NCBI GenBank assembly: GCA_035048485.1 | Contig: CM068585.1 | Location: 53,202,910 to 53,266,909, forward strand | DNA: 64,000 nucleotides | Direction of reading: 5' to 3' | From: Pteria penguin | Taxonomy: Eukaryota > Mollusca > Bivalvia > Pterioida > Pteriidae | Program-made: the position numbers and the translations under genes | Shown here: in pieces, positions 37,022 through 50,100 of the stretch | Position numbering within the stretch: the first letter of the stretch is position 1 | How the letters are laid out: each line of letters opens with the position of its first letter | Notes under the pieces: model-generated | Database searches by the model: none | Seen by the model: the letters and a program-made list of their open reading frames with translations, nothing else | What the model was told of the DNA's origin: nothing

Positions 37022-38948
37022 ATGAACAATTTTTCTGTCGTATTTACTGTATTGATAACTTTGCCGATCCTGACCACAGCCAAGAATAACTTTAAGTCAC
37101 AATTTTATTATGTATGTGCCGGAGATTGCTATAATTTCGAAACCGATTCTGAATTGTTAACAGACATTGGTTTGTATGAATGCCTTATATCTTGTGAAAC
37201 CAGTTTAAACTGCGTTGAGCCATCGTATCATGTTACTAAAAGAGAGTGTGCTTTTCTAAGAAATTGTCCGGAGCTATGCATTAAAGAGGATGAAGGGCGG
37301 ATAACTTACAGACCACAATGTAAGTCATTTTTTGTTCTTTATTTCAGATGCATAACTCTGTCCTTAGATTGATTCTTTGGCACACTTAATTGGCCACTTT
37401 GGTTTTAACTCTGTTCTTCAAATGTCTGTATATTATTAGAATTCCAATCATTGCGCCATGAACATCACTGAAAAGACTTATGTTGTCGAAATGCTCATCT
37501 GGTGCAGAAATATATAACGTGTATATGTTCTAATGTTTATTATATTGAAAATAATTAAATACCAATTATTTGGGAAATTGTTTGACAACAAAATACAATA
37601 GATTGCTCCGGTTCTGTCTGACAAACAGGAGATCATGTTTGATTGTGCTGCTTTTGCGGTGAGTGGGAAGATGGGCCCCCGTAAACCGGTTAACCACACC
37701 AATTGAATGACGTTTGTTACTTCAATTGACCGTCCTAAGTTGGTATCGTAACAGCAACACAATATTTTTGTAATGTTGTTCTGTGTATATTATGCTGTTG
37801 TCAATTTTTGTGTGCAGGTCCTTGGTGATTTGTGTCATACAGCTTTGTCAAATGTCTTCTGTTTTCTCTTCTACATATCTCTGTCGTATTATTAAATTAT
37901 TATCTCAGTATGTGGGAAAAGGAAAAATAACTACATGCACATTTACAGAGTGTTTATTATATAACTGAAAATATGTACAATTTCACTTCACCCGAGTATA
38001 GGACAATGGAGAAGGAAGCAATTAAGAAGTTTAGGGTCAAGGGGACTGAAATAAATTTTATATTTGTAGTATAAGTATAAAACGTATATTGTTTTTTATA
38101 TGTTTGTTGTATGGAAGAATATTTATAAATTTTTTTAATTTGTGTCCTTTGATTGTGCTGCTTTTGCGGTGAGTGGGAAGGTGGGCGCCCTTAAACCGGT
38201 TGACCACACCAATTGAGTGACGTTTGTCACTTTAACTGACCTTCCTTAATCGGTGTCGCAAGTGCAGTACAATCAAATATTTTTGTAATGATGTTTTCTG
38301 TGTTTATTTTACTATTATCATGTTTTATGTGCATGTTGTTTGTGATTTGTGTCATGCAGATTGGCAAATGTTTTTTCTCTTTAATGTTCGAGTTATTTCT
38401 AGCTTTTGACGAAAAGGATGAGGTATTCGGATTATAGAAATTCTTTTTTTTTTAATTTTCTTTTTACAGCTTTTACAGTGCAAGTTCCGAATTCAGGGTC
38501 GTTGCTTCATTTTACCTTTCCTGCATGGACAATAAAGCATAATTCAGCTATTTTCAGCACGCATGGTTGTGGAGTTGCTTACATATTTTTTCAACTGAAG
38601 TCAAAAGAGCTGGTTGCAGCACTATATCTCTCGGAGACCGTAAATGGCCAGGCTCTGGAAAACAAAGTAGTTGATCCAGAAACAGAAGAGATAACTTATG
38701 TCAGTTATCCTTACAACAGTTCTGCTTTGCCTTTCTGCTCATCTAATGTCGGCGTTAATGTGTGGTTGACATGGAGGAATAGAACGATACAAGCCGGTAC
38801 TGGGTCCGACATTGGACGGAACATTTTTTTGTCGGTTAGTTTGAAGGAAAATTACGTTTGGGGCGAAATCAATTATCTTGCAATAGAAACCCAGGACAAG
38901 GACCACAAGTGGATTGTTACTATGTATAATTCGATGTATAGCGTATAA
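37022..38948 (+). CDS. Secreted Cys-rich + FAMeT-like (Methyltransf_FA) protein, two exons
   Basis: Exons 37022-37319 and 38470-38948, phase 1 joint, 258 residues. The start Met leads a signal peptide (SVVFTVLITLPILTTA). Residues about 25-98 are Cys-rich (YVCAGDCYNFET, ECLISCETSLNC, CAFLRNCPELC), like Apple/PAN-type modules. Residues about 105-255 match the farnesoic-acid O-methyltransferase-like domain: LHFTFPAWTIKHNSAIF near its start, then NVWLTWRNRTIQAGTGSDIG (the W-x-W..G.I..G.G core) and INYLAIETQDKDHKWI. Despite the name, this domain is generally used in secreted recognition or adhesion proteins in molluscs, with no visible methyltransferase site. Two in-phase acceptors 9 bp apart (TTTTTACAG at 38469, TTTTACAG at 38478) could give isoforms. 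AATAAA is at 39001. The intron carries two forward copies of repeat family R. Confidence 0.78.
37438..37535. repeat. Dispersed repeat 'GAAAAGACTTATGTTGTCGA', copy 2
   Basis: GAATTCCAATCATTGCGCCA, ATCACTGAAAAGACTTATGT and TGTCGAAATGCTCATCTGG align in order with 25615-25735. Confidence 0.75.
37600..37880 (+). repeat. Interspersed repeat family R, forward copy 1
   Basis: GATTGTGCTGCTTTTGCGGT, GGGAAGATGGGCCCCCGTAA, ACCGGTTAACCACACCAATT and CAGGTCCTTGGTGATTTGTG. It lies in the intron of the FAMeT-like gene. Confidence 0.85.
38145..38400 (+). repeat. Interspersed repeat family R, forward copy 2
   Basis: TTTGATTGTGCTGCTTTTGC, GGGCGCCCTTAAACCGGTTG and CAATTGAGTGACGTTTGTCA, the same order as the copy 550 bp to the left. 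Confidence 0.85.
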
Positions 38949-39000
38949 GATCGATTCTAATACGAATTCAAATGCAGAGGTAGTGCATATACACAAACTC

Positions 39001-39006
39001 AATAAA
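39001..39006 (+). terminator. Poly(A) signal of the FAMeT-like gene
   Basis: AATAAA 53 bp after the stop codon of the two-exon gene. Confidence 0.6.
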
Positions 39007-41179
39007 CGAAGTGTCTGCCCTTGATGGTATCAATATACCAAATGACCCCGGTTCCAGTCAACTTAAAGTTTCGAGTACTTTAAATCCTGCTCGCAATGAA
39101 GTAGATATTTTTGTTAGGTGTATCTTGTTTAATATTATTGAAATACTATCTATGAACTACATGTATATTTGCAGACATGTGATGCTTTATATTTCATTTA
39201 ACAGTCTAATGTGTTTCATATCAAGAGTTAAGGTATTTTCCGCGAGCACATTTCTGTGTACTGAAATTCTAGGAAATGGCCTTTTAAACATGAAAAGCCA
39301 CAATGAAGAACAGATAAATCTAAATGTGCGGTGATTGGCTGTATCTTTACTTTGGCGGGGGAGAAAGGGATTAGGGATGGCGCTATACTTTTGTTAAAAT
39401 GTAAAAATTTCTACAAATATTATTCTTTTTCATAGAATCTTCACAATTTGCTGACATGCAGCTCAATAGGAAACTTATTGCTACTTTGAAACCTGTTTAG
39501 AACTTTCTAATTTAGTAACTACAGCACAATATTTAGTCTTTTGTACTTTTATAATACTCTTTTTCTCTACTTTAGACTATAATGCAAGAAAGGATCATGC
39601 ACTTCAGCCATCTTGAGAAAAAACAACAACAACAAAACACACGCACTCAACGTATCTCTTCTTTTAATAAATACAGATATCTCATCACCAAGGCATGTCA
39701 AGTACCCCCAAGATTTACAAATATTTGGTATTACAGGGAAATGCTATTGTATCAACAAACGTACCAGCTTATCACAATTGAAATGATCAATATAACTGCT
39801 TTGGTTAGCCTGTTTTACGGGCCTATCTATCTATTTCGTACAAAAGTATTACAATCAAAGAGCACGTAAGAATACTAAATATACCACCTGCTGTAATGAA
39901 TGAAATAAAGTACACTGCACTGAAAAGAATACCTTTTCCAAAATACATTAGTTTTAAATATAAAGGGTTTACATTTATCTATAAAATAATTAAAATAGAT
40001 ACAACAAAGCTTGTATACGTCACATGTATAAGGTCAAGAGGCAATATTACGCTGATTGGAGAAATAAGGCAAAGATTAAAACACATATAGAATATTCTGA
40101 TAAATGTGAAACTGAATGTAAACTGAGTATTCATTCGCTTAAAGCAATGTTCATCCATCAAATATTTACCAGATATACTGATAAAAAGCAATATGTACAG
40201 ATGTTTGTGTTAATGAAAAGTATACGAGTCGCATAAATCACAGACCTAATTTCTCTGTCGAGAGCCAAACAACATTTTTAACAAAAATAAAGGCGAAAAG
40301 CACTTTAGATTTACTTAATGTGATACAAAGTTTCTTTCTTATCTTATTGTATGCAATACACAGATTTCTGAACAAAACTAATATTTTTGTTTCTTACGAT
40401 ACGAGTGGTTTACCTATTGCAGCTGTATGGAGTCATAGCTCTTCACAACTATATATAATATCCAAAAGTTTGAACAAGATCCGACGTAGCAGTTTCATCT
40501 AGAGGTCAATTTCCCACAGAAAAAGTTTTGGTTCTTGTTAACCGCAGCACAATTGAATATTTTTGTAATGTCTTTTTTCCTTGTATATTCTACTATTATC
40601 ATGTTCTGTGTGCATGTCCCTGATGACTTTTGTCCTACAGCTTTGTCAGATGTCTACAGTTTTCTATTTGAAAATCTATAGTATATGTACATGAACATTT
40701 ATAGAGTATTTGGAAAAAATACCAAAGATGCAGCAAAGTCCAACAACTATATGATCAATTACAGACTCACTGTGACCTTGACCTAGGAGGTATGACCTTG
40801 GGTCAAGGCCATAACACATCTTTGAGTTATGTGTAAAAAGTATGTGAAATATGAAACAGTTTAAAGGTAGCATTAGATAGATAAAACAAATCTGAAAAGT
40901 TCTTTACTAGGGAGACAGAGAGATGTACCTACAAAAAGACAGATAGAGTGATTCTTATATACCATCTAAGATATTTAATATCTTGCCAGGAACATAGAAA
41001 TTAAAATTATTGGTTGATAGGGAGACAGAGGCAATGACTCAATAACCTAAACCAAAGTACATATCTCTGACGCTCATAAAAGAAAAAAGAGGAGTTACCG
41101 GCTCAGTTATGTGGCAGAAGTCACCATGGAGATATACAACAAACAATTAAATAAGGACTTCATTAATAATCTTAGAATT
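39007..41179. other. Intergenic AT-rich DNA
   Basis: No conserved coding sequence was recognised. A decayed copy of repeat family R is visible at about 40,530-40,680 (ACCGCAGCACAATTGAATAT, CAGCTTTGTCAGATGTCT) and a weaker one near 39,790-39,880. The short open frames have no family features. Confidence 0.5.
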
Positions 41180-44100
41180 TTATTTTGGTTGGGCTACTCC
41201 TTTCCCAAGCAACGGTCCACCCTCATGCAAGAACAAAGCTGGCCAGACGACATAATCTAGAGTATGACCTGTTTTTGTGTATTGTTTGAAACGTTCAGTA
41301 TCAAGTTTGGAATCCCTCTCAGCCTTGTCTTCAAGATGAAGTTTTGGACTGTAACTTCTTATAAACCAACAAAGTGAAACACATTTCCTAGAATAAGTAA
41401 ATAATTTGTGGAATCTGATTTCGAGATTCTGCAGTGATGGAACGTTCAGCTGAGCTGTATTGAGGAGATCTTGTTTTGCAGGTATTGGTAGGTGCATAGT
41501 CGACCTTGATTCTGGTGAAGACTGACTTTCCATTTGAGGAGGTTTCCCAGGATTGGATTCTTGAACAGATTGCCGTTCGTTAATGCTTGCATTTATCGAT
41601 TCAAGGATGATCCTCAAATTTTCTTCCAAGATTACTTTGAATCTCTACAACAAAAGCAATAATATAATCTTCAGTGCATACAATAAAAGACATGTTTATG
41701 AAAGATTATGTCCTTGATGGTAACATCTGGATATTTAATTAAAGAATTAAAAGGTGCAGTAGGTAAAAGAAAAAAATTATGAATTTTCAATCCCCCCCAA
41801 AAAACCCCACAATAATTATCTGTTTCGCACATGGGATGGATATACAGGAACCTGTTGTTGTTATTAAGTAAAAAACGAAGAAGTAAACCATATCTCATAG
41901 TCTATTGAATAAAAGAACAACATCATGTATAGTGTCATAGTCAGAAACATGCGAACCTCAATAAAATTGAAGTGACACCAGGTGCCCGGTAGGAGTAAGC
42001 GTCCCCTAGTTGCATGCAACACCCGTCGCAAAAGTTCTGCAATAACTTTTCTTAAGTTTTTTAAGTCGAGGAAGTAAATACATAAATATACACGTATGAA
42101 AACATGAAAGAGACAAAAACGCGAAGTCAAATTTTCCTATTCAAGACATGGAACGTTGTTTAACTGAAATTCCGGCGTCGGAAATGCACATGAACAAATG
42201 TCTGTATATATACACGCATTATGTCAAGTTTGTATGGTCAGGTCCCAAAATATCGGTTAACATTCTTGAAAGAGGAATCTGAAATTGCACTAGATCACTA
42301 TATCGACCATAGAACTTCCTCGGTGACAATTTCAAACGTTCCTCAATATTTCCTTGGGAGAGTAGTATCGTGACAAAGAAGCTTCGTTCTCGGGCCAAAA
42401 TTTTCGTATTTAGAGCATGCCCTGGCATAGCCTATAAGTTGTGAAATGAAAACGTCATATGCGGGAGAGGAAGGTATGTTAATACCCAGCTGGTAATAAT
42501 GAAATTGTAATCGTCACGTTTGTCCTAAGAGAAAGGTTCTTATTGAACTATTGTCATTAATGGATAGGAATTTATCGAGGTATGAAGCAAAAGATGGGCT
42601 CTCAGTTGTATATTTCATCTCGAGTTCCTTTGGATATATGATGTTGAGGTGATCCTTAAATACAGGATTGTTAATCGACAAAACGTCATTGATATATCTG
42701 TATGTAAAGTTGAACCGAGATGCTAATTGTTTATTGCCTTTGGAGAGCAGAGAATGTATGAATTCTACTTCGTAAGAGTACAAAAATATGTCGGCCAGAA
42801 GAGGCCCGCAATTAGTACCCATCAAAATGCCAACAATCTGTTGGAACACTTTCCCACCAAATATCATAAAAATATAATCTATAGGAACTTCTAACATTTG
42901 GATGATCTCTTTTTCTGTATACTTGCTGCTGGAATCAGACTGTTCCTTTACAAAATATAGGTAGTTGTGGCCTACAACGAGATACTTATACCTGTGGATT
43001 CCTTTTTTGTTAAAGAAGTCTTTTTGAATAATTGATGTTATTCTATTCTTGAGTTTTTGATGAGTAATGGTTGTATAAAGTGTCGAAAAGTCAAAGAACT
43101 TGATGCTAGTGACATTATTTTCGATATGAGATTTTAAGGCCTCTAGAAGTACCATAACTCCACTACGACAAAACATGATTTCATCAAAAACGAAAGTAGT
43201 CACCCTTAAGTCCAGACACTGAATACGTTATTATATCATATAGACCTCTCCTTACAAACTTGAATAAATGTGTGAAACATAAACAACATATGCCTAAATA
43301 AAGGATTTTAAGCATACGATGTACCACTTCACTTCAACTTCGCAAAGACAAATACAAAACAGAGTTTCATCAGAAAAAGAAAGGAACCCTCCTCAGTTCT
43401 TGACGTTGAATGTGATATATCAAATATATAAATTTCACCAGACAAACTTGAGATATCACGAGATATAGAACGTGTTGATAGTAAATCTATTTCAAGCTTA
43501 AAGGTCACAGTCAAGGTCACAATGTAATTTTATTTTGATTACTTTTAAAAGGGCTTCATCAGTGGAGTATATATACCAAAATGATGTATTCATCTTTTGA
43601 GGTACAAAAGTGATGGAATAGGAAATGAGACAGACAAACCTAGAAATGGACAGGACAAAATAAAAATATGCCCACTGATTGAATGATGGGGGCATAAAAT
43701 ACTATCATGTTAGGACTCGTTTTGGACCTCTCAACCTCTATTGAAGCATGTTTCTGACTTCAGTACATACTTACACTATATATCATTAACAGAATCAAAT
43801 GACTTTACATCATACCTAAAGAGTTCCGATCAATTTATGAAAATTCAGTTGATCTTTGGAATACATAAAACTGATCTATTTTCTACAAACATCTTTGGTT
43901 ATAAAATTATCCCGGCACATATAAGAAAAATACATGTATAATATTTATACCTCCTGAACCAGTTTTTCTGTAGAGGGTGCTAAGTCTTTCCTGATTCTGT
44001 CAATTTCTTTTGTAACAGTTGTGTCTAATGATAATTTGAGGTCAGAATATGCTGAAGAAATCTGCAAAATATACACATATATATGTACCAAGCCTCAAAT

Positions 44101-47100
44101 CAAAGAAAGGATACATACTTATTTTATACATTGGTTGATATCAATGCACTATTAATTGAAATCAGTAGCTTAATTTTTTTAGTAATAATTGCTAATAAGG
44201 AAAACGCAAAATGAACTCAGCATATCTGAACTGCAACGCAAAGACTTAATTTCTATTCAGACATATATAACATGCAAGGAACGGGGACTTTGAGAGATTT
44301 GACTACATATACTATCCTGGAATGTAAAGTACGCTCAAAGAATTCAAAATGACTAGACATGTAAATGAGAAATTCATAGTTTGATTCGTGTATATCACAT
44401 CATTGAAAATAATTTCTTATGCATGTTGACAGCGTCTGCCTTATGCATCACACAGATATCTATGCGCAACAAAACCAACTGAGCATTCAGAGCTTTTCAT
44501 CATTGTACACCTACAATGACACAAGGCTTCTTAAATACAAGACAACAAATGGCCACTGATGGGATTCGAACCCGACCTGTAAGTCTCATCTATTGAACTA
44601 TACTGTCTCAAAAATAAGAAATACTAGACCAAAATGATTTCTGCTGCCAAATTAGGAATCATTATTTCTTAAATTCCTATTTGCCACAATTATATCGATA
44701 TCTATTAATGACAAATTTTTTTTTATTTTTTCATTAGTGACTAGGATAATACCTTTAAATCCTCACTGTCTGGTGAGGGCAACTCTTCGAAGCATCTGCG
44801 CGATTCTGTTTTTTGCTTCCCTGCTATTTCTTCACATAATCTAAAAGACTTCTATTGAAAAATAAAATGAAAAATATACAAATATACCAGGCATCGAACA
44901 TACATATTAAATGAAATATGTAACAGAGAATAGCCAGATCACCACAATATTTCTTTCCTGCTCCTGGTGGATTGTTAGTTCCCACCTGTATCAATAACCC
45001 ATTCATAGTGCTTCTCTATTGAGCCAAATAATATACTTCAAATTAGATATGATAAAAGTTTTTCAAAACAAGAAGAATCTCCCATATGCACATAATGATC
45101 AAATGTAATAATTTGATATGACAGACTGTCCAACAACAGCCATCCAGAAAAGGAAGCATAAAACCACAGTCATCAAATATGATAAACAGAATAATACTGA
45201 TCGGCAAACGAGGATGTCATCCAGGAAGAGGAAGCATCTCCATTCTGATTACCATGCCAACCATGCTGATGAAATCCAGGTGAGGCTACACGTTTCTCTA
45301 TATACACAACAGTATATTTATACACATTGCACAGAGCATTTATGCTGTATATTTTCAAATCTTCAAAGAGACAGTTCTTTGCATGTTTTTTTTCTGTTAT
45401 TTATACAAGCACATAACGGTATAATGTCAGTCAATTGAAAACGTAGAAATTCATGAAATTCATCTGAAGTATTGACTGGACTATCAGCAATATATACTTA
45501 ACATATAATACAGTCAAGATTTGATCATTCAAAGTGATAAAGTCAAAACAGTTCAAGGAAGGCTGAGATTGAGTAAAGTATTTATATTCATTAACGTAAA
45601 ATACGGACTTTTAAAATTAGTCCGATGGAAATTTACTTATCCATATATGTGACCATGACTTTTGATCACTGATCTTGGACCACAACATCCTCCTTTGAAT
45701 TTAGGAAATAGTGAACCACGTTTGAAGGTTTAAGCCAAATTAAATCTGTTCGTTTCTTGTTTACTGTTGGTTGGTTGGTTGACGTCTTGCTTATCGTCAC
45801 TTTCAATAATATTTCAGTTACACAGCGACATGGAAGAAGAAGGTTACCAACGTCTTCAACGTTGTGTTGCAATTCTTGAATCGAATCCAGATTGGCTTGG
45901 CGGCAAGCAAAGGACAAAGGAATTAACATCTAACCCAATCCTGCTTCCTTCTTTCTCTTGTTTATCAACATTGTCATGATACCTTTACACGTTTGACTTT
46001 GAAAACAATAAAGTTTCTCCTTTTGACAAGTGTTAGTGGACGAATTTTGACAGTCCTAACCAAATGATTCACGCTGCATCTTATTCGCTAAATTCGTGAT
46101 CAATGTTATGCATGTGAAATATTCATATTTTAGAATCTTACCATAACTGTATCTCTCAGAAATAAAATACTTGATTTTTCGTCCACATTGGCAGCTTCTA
46201 ATTCCTCCAGTGCATCTGTCCATTCATTGTCGTAGAGATCTGAGAACTTCTCGGCTATTTCGGTGGGCCTGTTGGGGTAAAACAGATACATGTACGTGAT
46301 GTAAGTGTTCTCATGTGTCAACTTCCACCCAGCCGTATTACTCAGTCTACCAGTTGGATGACACATTACAAGACACTGGTAAAGAAATTTTACTTAAAAT
46401 AAAAACAGACATGTTTTGGTTACATGTGAATCAAAATATTTTTAGATGAGCACTTGGTAAATATGTAAATGAATCATGTCTGAATAGTGCAAATTAGAAA
46501 GAGCACACTCAATATCTGTTATTCAAATTCCATTTAAAACACTGCAAAATTCGACGGTTATGATTTAGAAATATAATTGCGAATCCCCAAAGGATTAAAT
46601 GTATACAAGGGTATACAATTTATTGAGTATAATGAAAAATGTTAGGAATCCAACCGAAATAAAGCCAAGAGCTTACATAAAGTAATTATGAGAAGTTTAT
46701 TAGAAGAAGAATATATTCATAGATTTGTTTGGTTGAGGTTTTTGTTTGTTTGTTGGTTGGTTGGTTTTTGAGATAATACACGTTTACTCAACCTCTGCGC
46801 CAAGTTGACCCCATAAAATGATGTGAGATATAGTGAATTTTATTAATGAATTTCAAAACAGAGTTATTTTAAAATGATTTAAAAGGTCAACATTCATGGT
46901 TTCACATCTCTTATTTTTATAAACTCCTAGTTTGCTAAGATCTCATTGTTTTTAACAGAAATGTTAACTATTGACTCTATGAAAAATCTTTCTTTTTTTC
47001 AGTATTAATTTCACAATAGGGACTACTGTAAGTATGAACGTTTTGATAAAACAGACCAAAAATAAACATAGTTTGCTACATGATAATGAGTAAAATACGA

Positions 47101-50100
47101 AAGTAACTGATGTCACATGACTGCGGCACTAATAACTATGTACCATAGTGGATACTGCGGATCCTTGACATTCAGAGGTGAGACCAGGTGCCTTGGGATG
47201 GGGTTGGGGTGAGCGTCTCTTCATTGGCTAGACACCTTTAATACATACGAAACAAATATAATTCAGCACTGTATATATACATGAATATGAACAATCAATG
47301 TGTAGAAATTGTCACAGCCACACAACATCAGGTAAAGGGTATAATAATACCTTAAGTGAAACCCACTTTTTCTACGAGCTCCACACTGCAAAGGGGATAA
47401 GTGTGACGTAAGAATACATTACATGCATTTAAATAGAAATTATTTTATTCATTGTTTTTGAGGGAGGAAATTAAGGCAATTACATTTTACAGCCCAACTT
47501 TGAATCGTGGTCAACTGATTGATATTAAATATATACCTTGTCAGAAGTATTTTTTTATTTGCTTTCAAGTCTGCTCTTTCTCTATCTTTTTCTTGTTGAA
47601 TTTCCCCAATACTTCTCTCTTCACCTGTAGTTAACCGTAACTGATGTGACAACTTCATTTCAAGTTTCTTCTTTTCAGATTGCATGTTGTCATAAAGAGA
47701 AACTGTCTGTTCTAATTGATTTTCTAACTCAGCGTGTATCAACGCTTCTTCTGCTCTTTTCCTAGAGTTAAAAAAAGAGAAAATATAGTGTCTCAGTTTG
47801 AATATATCAGACATTTTCTATATTTCACAAAAATTACCCTAATATTTCTTGTATGGAAACTCTTTAGCATACCTCTTCTATAGAAGAAAGCTTGACTGAT
47901 TGAATTACTGATTGATTTATATCTAATGTGGCAAATAAGAAAATTTTGCCTCAAGCAAGGTTTGAATCACTAGAACTGATCTAAATTAAAATCAGATAAA
48001 AATCATAATTAATATAGAAAACAAAATTTTCAAATGACACTTTTATATTGAGCTTAGAGAAATGTTGAAATCTCAAATTAAATGTAGGTATAAATGCTTT
48101 ATTGCTTCTCTGTCTATTGAAAAAAGAAAACAATAAAATGACAAAATTGTGTGGAAATGGCTAAGCCCCAAAACACGTCAAAATGCCAAAATGTGACTTC
48201 AGAAGGGAACTGAAAACAGCAAGACTACCTTTGTGGAACATTTATACAGATGATCATCTATACAGATGATCAGTAGCGATAAACACGCCTCCGTGGCTGA
48301 GTTATCGCTATAATTAATTCGCACAATCGTCTCAGATAAACAGAAACACATGTATCCAAAGACACTGAATAAAAAATAAAATCTCATGTAGTATGGAACA
48401 TAATCAATTTAAGTTTGTTTGACTGGCATACGCATTTGTCTGTACATTGTAAACGTTATTGTCCTTTAATTCCATGAACTTCGAGATGTGGTTAGTCACT
48501 TGTTACTTCTTCGTTGTTTTTGTTTTACTTATTACTTCTGCATATATATATATATAACAGCAAATTAAGGATCCCTCTATAAGGAACACACCCTGCTCAA
48601 AGCACTTTGAGGAACACGGGAAATAGAAATTCAAAATATTCCCCTTTTATAAAGTTAGGATTAGCGATGAAATTCTACGCTGAGCGAAAAAAAAGATTAC
48701 TTTATAGAACTATTCAAACCATCCTTGAGTATGAAATGATCTTACGCGAAATTATGTTATACCGAACTATAAATAACTGTTGCGCAACATCACAATAATT
48801 AACTAGGAATTAAATAAGTCAGAAAAGGAAGAGCGTCAAAAGCTTGATTTCAAATAGGAACCAAAAACAGTAACACTTTTAAGACACCACTCTAGATCAC
48901 TTTAGTGTGTTCAGTTTGTCGATCTCTATAACCAGCAGCCATTACGAAGAAATAATATACGAAAGAAAATTATCATCTAGGGTCCATGTCACCGTCCTCA
49001 GGATTCAACCCTTGAAGGATCCAGCCAAAATGTATCATGACTGGTAGGGGGTCTTGCGTATTTCATCCCTAATCCTATGAATAAATTCTTATAGGAGATC
49101 TGAAGAAGAATTTGAGAGTGTTAAACCTTTTTGCTAGGCAGACAATGCACTGAGGAATGCCATATGTGATCACAAAAGCTTATTTGAGCTTCAGCTCAGA
49201 TAAGCTAAACTGTATATGATACTTTTAATTCTATAAATCATTAAAAGCAAATGGTGTTTCTGTAGTGACGTTTTAATACATAATTAATGTTATATACGAG
49301 GTATGATAAAAATGTTCTACTTTAATACAATAAGGCCGTTTAAATTACATTTTTACCAATGTTGTTTGTGCAAGGTAAAATCAATACATTTCAACATTTT
49401 AATGAGCTTGCAACATCTGTAGCATACATAATGAAGTTTCAAAAGAAGTAAAGAGAATAGAGAAAAAACGTACCTAGTAGCATTACATACACACAATGGC
49501 AACAAGAGTCCAAAGTGGACCTATATCCCTCACCTGAGACAGAAAACATTGCTCATATTGATATTACACAACGATGCTTGTAATTGGCCATAATTCTTAA
49601 GTCTTTTTTAAATTTAAAACATCTAAAAATTGTACAGGATCATCTCTACTTAATATCTACCACGTTTCCTCAAAATCAATCTAGAAGAAGGGAAGAAAAA
49701 TGTGAAAATTTGAAAAATCTAAACATCCCTTCGTTTTCAGTCCTAAAATTTGCCTTGGATAAAACGCGTTCCTTTAATAAATTCTGTCTGGCTTAAATAC
49801 AAGAATTAAATGCATCAAAAATCAGCCAAGGGAAAATATTTATAAAATACTGTTTTGCAAAGTATGTCAAAAAAGAATGAAATGTTATCATTCGCCTGTA
49901 ATCCAAAATAACGATACTTCTTCACACATTCTTCTATGTAACTAAAGAAACAACTACACTTGTGGGGTTAAAATTTAAAACAATACCTCCAATCTGCATT
50001 TATTTGTAATTTTACAAAATTTATAGCATCCGAAAATTTATATTTTGTCATTTACTATATTATGGCTCAAATAAGCATCAAAATTCAACCATACGGAAAT

